From: Pristionchus mayeri
Taxonomy: Eukaryota > Nematoda > Chromadorea > Rhabditida > Neodiplogasteridae
Assembly (NCBI GenBank): GCA_036245805.1
Contig: BTRK01000005.1
Coordinates: forward strand, 45,371,216-45,435,215
DNA length: 64,000 nt
Reading direction: 5' to 3'
A program made the position numbers and the translations under genes. The notes under the pieces were generated by a model, which saw only the letters and a list, made by a program, of their open reading frames with translations, searched no databases and had not been told where the DNA came from. Positions 1 to 12,400 of this stretch are shown here, piece after piece (the stretch's first letter is position 1; the number at the start of each line of letters is the position of its first letter).

Positions 1-1555
1 GAGTTTTTATGGAATTAGGAAATAATAACAATTACAAAGTTATTTAATTGTTATAGGAAAAATATCTGAATACAAAAACGCTAAATTATGTCATATTCTC
101 TAAATTTCAAACGTCCCTATGTCTATCGAGTGATGATACACTATTAGAAATGAGGGACGAATACCCGTGAATCGAACTCTATTAGTAACATAAACTAATA
201 ATAACACACACTAACATATACTTATACAATCAAAAACTAACGCGCTACTAACACACCTTTCCACAGACGGATGTTGCATCTTCAGTATATGGTATATTGA
301 CAGATGAGTTCATCTGTAAATGATGGGAAAATGTTTTTAACAGTCTAAAAAATAACAAAGTAGTAGAGGAATATGAGCGTGGGAGGGCCAATAATTCATG
401 AAAAAACAGTTTTTCCCTAACAGTGCACGTTAGAATAAAATGACGCCATTACGCAACGCGCAAATTCGTTCCTCAATTCAAATCGTCCTACCCTCTGGGG
501 GGCTTGCGCTTGAGATCAACTCACCCTCTATAGTTTAAAGCTCACTGCCATTGGAAGGGAACGCCATATGGTATACGATACTCTTACCTTCTTGGGGACC
601 TTCCCTCGAACTTGTGCATGACCTTGAAGCCAACCCACTAGTGATGCCAAAACGGCGCGCGCTCTCCTCGTTTCACACGCTCTCTCGCTCTGTCTGACCG
701 GCGAGAGAGCGTGTGAAACGAGGAGAGCGCGCGCCGTTTTGGCATCACTACAACCCACCATCTCTAGTCGCACACAAACATTATCAGTGAGTTTGGAACA
801 ATTTCCATCGAACTTCGCGCTCATTCCTTCTCTCGGATCATTACAGAACCACAACGATAATAGCGCAACTCGAAATACATCTAGGGGACCACAAGAGGTG
901 TAAACGGAATGTAGTCGTTCCGCCGAAACAAAGTTCAGCCTGATCGTTAACTATCATCGAACTTTACGCTCATTCCATCCCTCCGTTTCCGAGTTTTAGA
1001 GTGAGCGCGAATAAAGAAGTGATTTGCCATTATTATGTCAGCATCATCAACATGAATATATTCAAATTTATCGAACATTAGTACAAAATAGCACACTCAG
1101 CGATGGCAACGTCCGGCATGAAGATAAGTAGAAATGAATAATTTTGAGAAAACAATCGAACGATTAATCGTCGAAATAGAATGCATTGAAAATTATGTAA
1201 TTTGTAAGCGTCATTTCTTGGTATCCCAATCTCCCAGTTAAAAAGCAGGCACCAACGATGAGAAATTTGGGAAGTATCATTATTGAACTCTCTATGGGGG
1301 AAAAATATACGGCCTAATGCCACACATGTTATCGCCCCGGGGATCCAAGCAGGAATTCGTTCTGTGCTGTGTAGAGATTGAGAAAGGAATCGGGAGAGGA
1401 GACGGGCCAGGCTGCCATTTGCTCCTGAATAAAGATTATTATTATTTAGTGTTATTTCAAAAGTCATTACGGCTAGTCCCAATTTTTACGATATTTTACA
1501 ATTAGGTTTAAATCACTGTTAAGATAACACAGGTTTCACCAGTCAATGGAGGTAG
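1..1555. other. Noncoding flank with one hAT-type MITE
   Basis: Apart from the 112-base palindrome at 639-750 no gene is recognisable here. Short open frames at 1078-1482 have no family signature. It lies downstream of the minus-strand EYA gene, so the missing last EYA exon could be here, but I could not find the conserved EYA C-terminal sequence. Confidence 0.5.
639..750. mobile_element. 112-bp palindromic hAT-type MITE
   Basis: A near-perfect palindrome begins TAGTGATGCC and ends GGCATCACTA. It is flanked by the 8-base direct repeat CAACCCAC (631-638 and 751-758). Terminal TAGTGATG plus an 8-base target duplication is the pattern of hAT-superfamily non-autonomous elements. A second copy of identical length lies at 41094-41205. 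There is no coding capacity; almost the whole element is inverted repeat. Confidence 0.85.
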
Positions 1556-3388
1556 CCGCGAACTTTTTTTTTTTCAAACCCATTTAAAATCGACCAAACT
1601 ATGGTAGTATACTACCCTGGTGAAGAGTTTTTGAAAGAACCATACTATTTCTCCCAGAGCCGGCATTTAGGAATTCTCCGGTTTTGGTCCTGGAAATACT
1701 GTATTTCAGCTCCCAGATGAGAAAGAGAGATGGCACAGGGCTCAAAAAACGTAGAAAATTATTTTGAGAAACTTTTATGTTGAAGGTATAGCATGAAAAT
1801 CAAAAGTAAATTATTTGTGCCCAAAATAATGGTGGACAGGCAATAGAAAAAATGTTTTTGCCATGACGTAGGAGACTAAAGCAGAATTTTATTAGTGATT
1901 TTGAAAGAACATCTTCCCTAACATATACCAACGAAAAAAAATAAAAATGGTAAAATGGTGGGGGTTGTAGTTCTCATTTTTTGCATTCAAAGTGTAGTGG
2001 TCGCTACTTCCGTTCATAAATACTTAAACGTATCATTCCAGCTCACTGCATTTCACTCTCTGGTACTTACTCACGATGTATCCAGCCTAGTAAAGCTAAA
2101 TTACTGTGCGAAATTCGAAATTTCGAAATTTCGAAAAATACGGTTTTCGCATTCTCCCATGAGCACGATTTTCAGCATTGTAAACTTAAAAATTATAAAT
2201 ACGGAACGGTCAGCTACTGTCAATTCTTAGAGTATGCTTCGACGCTAACAAAATTAGAGCAATGGGGATTCATCTAAACTTGTATTTCTCCCGAATTTCT
2301 CCCTCCAATATCGCTCCATCGAAGGTTCGGCAATTGATAAAATTATTTTTTAATAAGATAATTAAGAATACCGATACTATTACATCATGTAAAATGTGTT
2401 TAGGGATTTCTGAGTATGAAAAAGACTGAAATTTTCAAAAATTGGAATTTTTCTGATAATCTAAAATTTCAAATTTTGAAGAATTTCCAAATTTAAGAAA
2501 TATGAAATTTGTTATCGTTTTTTCTTACTCAGCAATCCCTAAATATATTTTTCATGATGTAATTGTATCGATATTCTTAATTATCTTATCAAACAATAAT
2601 TTTATCCCTTGACGAACCTTCGATGGAGCTATATTGGAGCGAGAAATTCGGGAGGAATACCAGTTTAGATGAATCCGCATGGCTCTAATTTTGCTGACGT
2701 CGAAGCATACTTTAAGAATCAACAGTAGTTGACCGTTCCGTATTTATAATTTTTAAGTTTACAATGCTGAAAATCGTGCTCATGGGAGAATGCGAAAACC
2801 GTATTTTTCGAAATTTCGAAATTTCGAATTTCGCACAGTAATTTAGCTTTACTAGGCTGGATACATCGTGAGTAAGTACCAGAGAGTGAAATGCAGTGAG
2901 CTGGAATGATACGTTTAAGTATTTATGAACGGAAGTAGCGACCACTACACTTTGAATGCAAAAAATGAGAACTACAACCCCCACCATTTTACCATTTTTA
3001 TTTTTTTTCGTTGGTATATGTTAGGGAAGATGTTCTTTCAAAATCACTAATAAAATTCTGCTTTAGTCTCCTACGTCATGGCAAAAACATTTTTTCTATT
3101 GCCTGTCCACCATTATTTTGGGCACAAATAATTTACTTTTGATTTTCATGCTATACCTTCAACATAAAAGTTTCTCAAAATAATTTTCTACGTTGTTTGA
3201 GCCATGTGCCATCTCTCTATCTCATCTGGGAGCTGAAATACAGTATTGAAATACAGGACCAAAACCGGAGAATTCCTAAATGCCGGCTCTGGGAGAAATA
3301 GTATGGTTCTTTCAAAAACTCTTCACCAGGGTAGTATACTACCATAGTTTGGTCGATTTTAAATGGGTTTGAAAAAAATTGTTCGCGG
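1556..3388. repeat. 1.83-kb near-perfect palindrome (foldback element)
   Basis: Two arms of about 0.88 kb are nearly identical inverted copies around a centre near 2472. Both ends begin CCGCGAAC, followed by a T-rich run and CAAACCCATTTAAAATCGAC. A 91-codon open frame occurs in mirrored positions (1955-2230 plus, 2712-2987 minus) and differs at only two residues, so the arms are recent or homogenised. The central 100 bases or so diverge. GGAGG occurs near both outer edges but a target duplication is not certain. It sits where the last EYA exon would be expected. No transposase is recognisable, so it is probably a foldback element or a large MITE. The 91-residue frame may be fortuitous. Confidence 0.8.
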
Positions 3389-3459
3389 AGGCCCTGATTT
3401 TCCTTCATCGACTCGTGATACCTGTGATAAAGCAATAATAATTTTGAAATATTGCATAC

Positions 3460-6400
3460 TTTTCTAGCCAGATTCTGCGTCTCTACATTGCTGGAAATGA
3501 CGATGAAGCTGCATTTCTGCAAAGTTCGTATAAAAAACATATTTTAATAAAATAATAGTATGTGTACCTTTCCGAAGCGAGCAGCGAGCCGCTCGAGGAT
3601 CATCTCCTTCCCTTGCTGAAATTTACTTAGTTTTATTTTGAATTCGTTTCGAAATTATTTGCAATCGTTATCATGAGTTTCATTGATCGATTAAAAAAGT
3701 ACAGTTGATGGATTTGGTTTTTGCTCACTTGTCGATTTTGGAACAAAATATTTTCCAACAAGCTTTTGTAGTTATTTCGCGAGAGATACCGGACATTCAG
3801 AAACTAGCCTTTCCGCAGCTGAAGATGTTCTCCAGCGGGACGTAAGGAGCTGCGCCGATTAGGAGGAGTTGAGCGGCCTGCAAGAAAATATTGGACTCGA
3901 ATTCAAGCATTGTTCTAATCAATCTGGCTCATGCAGGCGGAAAAATTATTGCTTTAAAATAATGAAAAACCTTAGTTTTTTAAAAATACAAAAAAAGAAA
4001 CCTGCGCGACGACGCTCTCGTTCGAGATGATCACATTGGCGTATTTATCCATTGATTGATGGGATCTGCGAAAAATAGATTCAATCGTTTGATAAACTTT
4101 GAACAGAGTTAGGCGCCTTCACTTTTGAATCCGATTTTCGAGGACAATACCTGGCAGTAACGATTTCCAGACACCTCAACACGTTGTGCGTCCGTCCACC
4201 GAGCATCGCATCGACTGAAACACATGAATTATATGTCATTCCGAGTTCCGAATTTTATCGATTAGTCTCTTACACGTGGACACAATTAACAAAAATGGAA
4301 ATATCAAAGCACCTGTAGCAAGTGAATCCTCGAACTCCTTTGAGGCCGCGGGACGACAGAGATCTAGCAGGCCTTAATTTTAAAGTATTTTTTAAAAAAT
4401 TATAACATTTAATGATGTTCCTGATAAATTAAGAAATTGTATTGGCTACGAAAAGAACAGTCAATCAGAAATCACTCAAATTTTCAAGATTTTATCCATA
4501 TGCGAAACATAACGCAACACCGAGATCTCCCCTTGAGGAGTATTAGATACAATTCGTATCATCTTACAACTCTTTTCCCTTACGCTAATGAGCAGTTTCA
4601 TACTATACTTCTTCACAACTCAAGTCATGTCTCAAGACGGTGAGTCCATTGCACAATCTCACAGTTACACAATCATTTACAAAATGTATAATTATTTGAG
4701 ATTTGAGGGCACAGTCTAGAAATATTCCAAAGTTCATTCGCTAAATAACTGCACTCTAGATCTCGTCTCAACTCGATCCTCAATCTTCGCTTGTCTCGAT
4801 GCAATCCGTCGTGAGAGCATCGAACCCGATGATTATGCCACCATCTTCCGCCTTATTAAAACCCTCCAGTCAAGGTATATGTTCTTTAATTGTTTAAGCT
4901 CGGCACTGTGTTTTTTTCAAAGAAATCCAATTAGTCATGCACTGCTATAAGCGTAAAGACGGGAGCTGGAGTAAGGTCGAGTTGCTAAATTTTAATATTT
5001 CTCCCAAAGGTATCCAGGTATGATCAGAATTCGATGATATCGTAGTGATTTCTTATGAAATTGAAACATATCGCTTTCTGTTCAATTTCGATAGTTCAAT
5101 TTCGTTGATTCGAAATTCAATCATTCTACTTTTTTTTAAAACATACGCTCGACCTGATGAGGTTTATTGTATATTTTTAATTACCAATTAATATTAACGA
5201 CTCCGAAGTCCAGTGACCTTCGGATCGCAAAGGACAACCTCACACCACGCGAACAACAGATAGCCCGGCGCTACCTCTCCTTCGCCTCATCTCGCCTCTC
5301 CTACCCCATTCGCTCCGTTGTTCCCCTAATTGACGCCGAGCTCATCTTACAAGGCCTAGTACTGCTCAGATGTGAGATACTCCCAATATTTCTCGATCAT
5401 TGTCAAGTTTCGAGAAGAGAAATAGCCAATGCAATCCGCTTCCACTGGAATAATGAACATCTCTTCCTTGAGACCTGGACTAAGCAAGCTATTCGATTTC
5501 CTGCTCAGTGGATGGGCATTTCGGAAGAATTGAATACCCATCTAATCTCGAGAAATGACGATCCACTCTTTGTCATTAGAGAGTATGCACTTGTGGACTA
5601 AATGTATTAATCAGCAGTTGCGTTCATTGTAATTATAATATGCCCTTGATAAACGTCTCGATTCACAGCCACGTGAAATATTTCGTGAAGTGTTTTTTTT
5701 TTCGTAAAGTCATCAGTCCGTACCTCCTCTATTGAGCGAGTAATCCCTGTAGACTTGTCGGAGATGAGCGTACTTTGCAGCTACTCTCCTTGCCGACTCA
5801 GACGTGACACTACGCGTGCTGCGAAATTGTGAATTATCTCATTAATACCACTATTAATTTAATTTAAAAAAAATAACTAATTGATTAACAATATGAAAAT
5901 TGTACGTCGTTGTGCTCGTAACGGTCCCATTGCCCGTTTCCTCCGACTCCTCCTTGAATCCTGCAGCAGTATTTGAGATTGCAGCAGTTGCAGCAGCCGC
6001 ATTCGGTTCCTCAACCACGGCATCCTCCGCATTGCAAATCTGGAAGAACTGCGAAGAGATTAGCATCGGTTTGCAAATGATTGCAATATGTTTCCATAGT
6101 TATTTGTTTGCTTAAAAACATAATCCAAATCGATATTGTTTGCATTTTTTTTTGAAAAAAACATCTAAATGACGCTCAATTCACAAACTTCGATACTATC
6201 TGATTTTTATAATAATCTACACCTTTTCTCAGCCCGTGACATTGTAAACCATAATTCGCGAACCGTGACCGTGTTCGTTACCTCGTGATCGTTGATGTCG
6301 AGGTGGTCGGATGAGGAGGGGAAGGCCAGCAGTTGGACCTGTAAAATTCGATATAGCTTCATAATTCAGTCATCGTTTGTTTATATTATTTGAAGGTGAA

Positions 6401-9400
6401 CTAAGAGGTTCAGTCTCTACGTCGCTCATGGGATAGTGTGTGTGGCAGAAGCCTAAGGTCGCTAGTTATACGATGAGTGCACATTTGTTTCAACATTGTC
6501 AAACCTGTCCGGCAGCCTGTCTGAGGACGTGCGGCTGGCTAGCAGCAGGTGCCAGTCTCGCCGCCATCTCCAATTGAGAAGGGGCGATCACAGAGACATC
6601 GTCCAGCTCCCAGACGAAGACTCGCACGTATTGAGCCTGGAATGACGATTTTGAAATTTGAGACTGGCTTTATTATGAAGGAAAGATTTTTCGGCAGGCA
6701 TCGTCGATCTCCGGCATCGATTAAAATCACATGGCTGTGTTGCGTCTCCAAATCAGAGTGAGTTTCTGCGGCCAAACTTATTCGGAGTTCTTCAATATCA
6801 TCAGTTCTCCTTCAATACTTTTTTTTGATAAAAACAAGAACAAATCACCTCGGGGGGCGACGCCGACCCACCAACCTTCTTCTTCTTAGAAGATTTGGCT
6901 GCAAATTGGATAAGTAAGAATCGAATGGTTTCCGATTCATGCCGTGGGAAAAGTCAAGGAGAAGAGGAAATATTTGAATTGGCGCAATTTCATATTTCGG
7001 CTCCCATTAGAGATAATGGCTTGAAACTTGGAATTCAGGGTGGAAAATCCATTTACACTCCAAATTCCAAGTTTCAAGTTGCTATCTCTACATGTAGAGA
7101 CCACAAGGCGTTCTGCCAAAATCGTCGTACCAGGCATTCTGTGTGCCCAATGCAACCCTTTCGGTCTGAATAAGACCATCCTTTGTCATTTACAACTATA
7201 TTTTAACTCTGCAAAGAATTATTATCTGAAAACCTTACTCTTGGGAATTTGTGAAAAATGAACAAGTCATCAAGTTCATTCAGCAGTCAGTTTTGATGTC
7301 GCTATAGCAACTGCCCATTTGGTGTGGTGATAAAGTTCTACCTCTAGTGCCTGAATCCTTCAGGTTCGAGTCCCCTCTATTGAAAAAGGTTTGCACTTTT
7401 TTGCAATTTATTTGTTAAATCTGGTAAACGGTCCGACAGTTCGCAAAAACATCCTTCTGTTTTCCAAATTGGTACGATGTTTCTTACTGATAGGAACTAC
7501 AAACTGCGAGTGGAGCAGCTGCACACTAGTATGATGACCCATTTTACGTCTATACATGGCCTTCATTCGCGTATGCTGACCTAATTAGAGTTGCCTGTTC
7601 ATGATGTTCCAGTGGTGATTTGTGAAGGATCCTAAGAGCTAACGAAATCGCTTTTGATAGTCCGATTTGGTTAAGAATTCGAACTGTCGGACCAATATTC
7701 CCGAAAGTGGGCGTGGCTTGTGGTCTCTATCTACTGGGAGCCGAGATATGAAATTGCGGGAATTCAAATATTTTCTCTTCTCCTTGACTTTTTCCACGGC
7801 ATTAGTTTATTGAAACGCCAAATGAGCAACATTTCCCAATTGCATAATGACTAACACTTCTTGCTGTCTCCCTTGGGTACGAATGAACTCAGAGCGGAGG
7901 CGTCGAGAGAAGAGGTGAGCGACTGAAAATATTGGTTTAGCTTACTTTCCATTCCCCATGTATGGAATATGTATATAACTGACTAAATTATGATAATGCA
8001 AGTGGTTATGCATTATGAGTTTTATTTTGTGGAATGTTTAGTTCAATTGCTTGATGATAATAACGCGCATGCTGAATGCACTGTGAAACATCACTTTGTC
8101 ATTTTCAAATATTTACTGGAAAATGACAACCTATTTATCACACCTGATACGCGCTGCCCAGTCCATAGTATCCGTTCTTAAATCCTCCATAGTAATTGGC
8201 GCCATAGGCCGCGGAATAGTCGTAATTTCCTCCAGCAGCGGAGGAGAGGAGGGAGGCGCCTACAATTGACAAAATTTGAGTTGTTAGGGTTGTCATTGGT
8301 GTTGTCGAGTTTTCAGGAACATTCCTTTCAAATGATTTAGTTTCAATTATATAGTATGCCTTTCTTCAGCAAACTCAGTTGTTTCCTTCTCTAGCCGAAG
8401 CACTGCGGGGGCTCGTCCATCGCCAATTAGGCTTCGGTCAGGCGTCCAATTAGGCAAGCACATCCAATTAAGGGAAGCTATGTTATGCAACAGCCTTGCG
8501 GCGCCTTGTCCTCGTTTCTAGTCGTCTCAGTCTTTCAGTTCACAAAAACCCCATATCAAAGGTGCATTCTACGTGGGTTTTCCATATTTGTTTCGATCAC
8601 CTGGGAGCATATCTATCTAACACTGTACAATATGAGAAATAATAGTGTCGATATAGCCAGTGAGAGAGCTGTATGTCAATAACTCACTATAGTATGGAGC
8701 GGTCGCAGCTGCTGCAGCTGTCGTACCGAGTGCATATTGGAGAGAGGCTGCAGCAGCACTGCTCGAGTTGCTGCAATAGGATAATTTTTTTTTGAATTAT
8801 TTTAAGTGAGGTGGCGAAGGAAGATCGAATCGTTGAGGATCGACCAGGTTACGTCTACACTGTGAAACATATTGCACATTCCTGTTGTAACTTTTTTTTT
8901 GTAAAAATATTATTCAATATACCGTAATGCTCCACTACTGGCCATCTGTTGGTAGTAACCAAGTGCCGAGGGCGCGGTAGTGGATGCAGAGTACATGGCG
9001 GAATAACTGGAATTAGAGTAGGATAACGAGCGAAGTTCGAAATTCAGTCAATCCTCTCCCCTAGATCAGTAACACGGAGAGTGGATACAATTGATGAGTT
9101 TCTTTGCAGGATACCCACTATTTTGAGGAAGTTAATGGCTAGAAAAGTTCACTTACGCAGGATAGGAAGCTGCCGCCGCAGCTGCTGCATTGTAGTAGGA
9201 AGACGAGGCTGAGCCTATAAAACGGTTTTGACCCTCTAGCCGATCGACCGGTCTAGTGATTTTGAGAAAAGAAGAGACCAATGATCGTTATCGAAGAAAT
9301 TCTGACCATATGGCGCCACTCCATCCAGAAGACTCGTTGAACTGGTAGCTGTTGCCGCCGGCATGCTACTGCAAATCTCACAATGAATTTCGAAAGCGGA

Positions 9401-12400
9401 AGTGAATTTTGAAAACCGGAAGTGGTGGTACCTCTGATTCCTGTCTGACTTTCTCGACGATGTTCCGTTGCTGTTATTGACAGGACTGGCGGCAGAGAGG
9501 AGACCTGAAACGGGCTATCTTGGCGACAATGAAACGGCTGTGTGATGATCACCAGTAAACTGCGAGCAATGGCTAATAATTCCACGCTAGCGCCCGAAAA
9601 GCATGGTAAACAATCAAAGACTAAGTAGTGACTAAAAATCAAACATATAAAGCAAAGGCCACGATAAATTATATCTCACCGGAAGTAGTTGAGCTGCAGC
9701 CTGCTGCAGTTAGAAGGGGCCAGGAAGAAGTCGCAAGGAGGGAAGGGTCGTCAAAACTGCGAAAAGAGAGTTAGACGTTGTTTTATTGTCAGCATCGATC
9801 GACTACTAAATTATTTTTTATAAAAATCTGCTCGAATACGAATTATCTGTGAAACATAGTTGAGCAACGTTGTCCTGTCCTCTTCAATCGCAATTTCAAC
9901 AGATCGACTCACTTTCCGTGCGGTGTGAGTGCGCCGGCAAGGAAGAGTGGCGGTTGAGCAAGGCGGTTCTGCAAAAATGAAACTATTTAGACAAAAGTTA
10001 ATGGTGAGTTATCAATCTGCTGAATGTTCGGAATTACGGCACTAATACTGACTAGTTGTCAGATCCGTTGGGGTAAAATAGTGCTGATCATTGAAGAAGC
10101 AATCCAGATCTGGCAATCCAGATCATACGCGATATTGTGAGACAATGAGGGTCACTTGACAGTCTCCCAGTGCGCGCAACAGTCACAACAGTCCAGATAT
10201 GGGGTGCTAAGTGGATTGGCTGGGGCAGGGAGGAGACGGAGACTCTAATCTCCTCCCTGTTCAATGGGTACCTCCCACTTGCAAATATGTATTTCTAAGA
10301 TGTATTGGAGATACGAATTCTGCGACGCAAAGCAATAGTTAAGTCATCAAGAAATGATTTTTGGAGTTAACCGGTAAGTCATGCCAATACACGCAACGTC
10401 AACAGTCCAGATATGGGGTGCTAAGTGGATTGGGTAGGGAGGAGAGGGAGTAGAGGGATATTGAGACTAGATACTCTGATTCAATGACTGTCTCGCGGTG
10501 GAAATGTTTTTATTCCGAACGGGGTACAAAGTTACGCAAGCTCCCATGTAAATCTATTGTGAAGTGAGCGACATTGGTATGATCCGGAATGAAATGCAAA
10601 TGATGTGGGATGTTAAGTGGATTGGCTGGGGTGAGGAGGGAATGCTCCGCCCTCTGGTACGGTGTGGTCTGATTTAATTAATAAACGAAAGTTATTGCGG
10701 TAACAATCAGCGTACGATAAAGATATAGTAAGGGTAAACTACAACAAACATCAACCGGCAGGCATAGGCAAAGCCAGGAAGTGCGCTATTTTATTAATTT
10801 TTCGTCTGCGGGCTGGAAAAGAATCGACGCCAGGTGATCCAGTCATAACCGTGAAACATAACTAACCTAGTTTTACTAAATTTCGACTATGTTTTCCCAA
10901 AAATCGCGTACAAAAGTGAGATGGGCCTACCATCTCCAGGCACACTATGGCTTCTGGCCTGCGCACCGGGTGGTCTCTGACCAGCCGGTCCTCTCCCCAC
11001 CTCTATCTCCCTCTCTCTCCCTTCTCTGGCTCTCTCCGTCTCTAACACTGCCTCGCGCTGTCTTACCATGAAGATATTATGCAGCTAGAGGAGAGCACCG
11101 CCTCCCCTTCATTCTCGGCTGTTACGTCACTGTTAGCTCTCTCTCCTGACTAGAGTCAGGCACAAATCCGGGATTAGAGAGTCAGGCATTGGGATGATGT
11201 CAGGACTCTCCTTAAAATGCGTGCTCTCTCGCCTGCTCTGATCACTGATACATACTGTGGAACAGAGAGTATCATTGTCAGTCTAGGACAGAAAAGGATA
11301 AAGAAGTGATGAATGTGTCACTCTCACTTGACCGGATAAGTTACGGATATTGCGCACATTGAGGAAGAGCTAGTGGATGATCGGATAGATTTCCACAAGA
11401 ATTGTGATACAGTGAAGTTTGCGATTTCATTTTCCTCTTTTCACACAAAACAACCTTTTGCAAAATCATGCATTCCGTGTAATTCATGAGCTATTAATTA
11501 AAAATAGTGATCTAGAAAGACCGGACAGGCTGATTTGAGTATAGCGCACTGCGAGAGCGCGCCTCATCCCCCGTCACTAATTATAATTGCCCCCCCCCCC
11601 CCATTCTGGCATATTACGCCAAACAGAAGTCGATTGCTCCCTAACACCTGTCATCCTTTGATCGCGGCGGAAAGGAACATATGACTGTTAGCACCATCGC
11701 CGCTGATCCTAGGGAAGAGAGAGATGGAGATCTATCCTAGGGAAGAGAGAGATCTAAGCGGTAAATGATCGGATTACTCGGGTACACAGCGCTCTTGTGA
11801 TGCGCCGCCGCTAGAAAGGTGTTACACTGCCAAGGGAGTTGTGTATTGTCTAGTTGTTGTAAGGTGAGATCAAAGGTCAGCTAATACTCGATAATTACAT
11901 ATTTACTGCGAATAGGGTGTGTTTCAGCAAATGAATATCATCAAAATATTATTTAACGAGACCAATTGTCCGCCGATGAACATCATTAAATAATAACATG
12001 AAAACAATCAAGAATCTCTCTGAGAATGCATGCGCCATCCACTAATTTGCAATTGGAATATTTTTAGTTATTTTTGTTCATTCTCGCAACATGTGCATTA
12101 TAAAAAAATAAGGTTTTTTGGCTGCTGGATATTCGAGAGGTTAGAAGCTCGAATATCCAGCAGCCAAAAATCAAAGATCAAACGCAAGCCCGTTCAATTA
12201 GTTATATAAGTGTGCACCGCACTAAACCACTTACGAAATTTCAAATGGTATGACATGATTTGAATGGCAGAAACAAAATTTCGCATGAATAAGAAAGCAA
12301 AATTATTTTAGTTGTCGAGCATTGTGCGTTTCGTCCTCATGACAAATAGCTGTGACTTCACCTTTTTACGATAGTTTTGGGGTTGTTATCAAAAATATTA

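Noticed and set aside
1955..2987. Pair of 91-codon open frames as real genes
   Set aside because: They are mirror copies within palindrome arms, with hydrophobic A/T-rich composition and no known domain.
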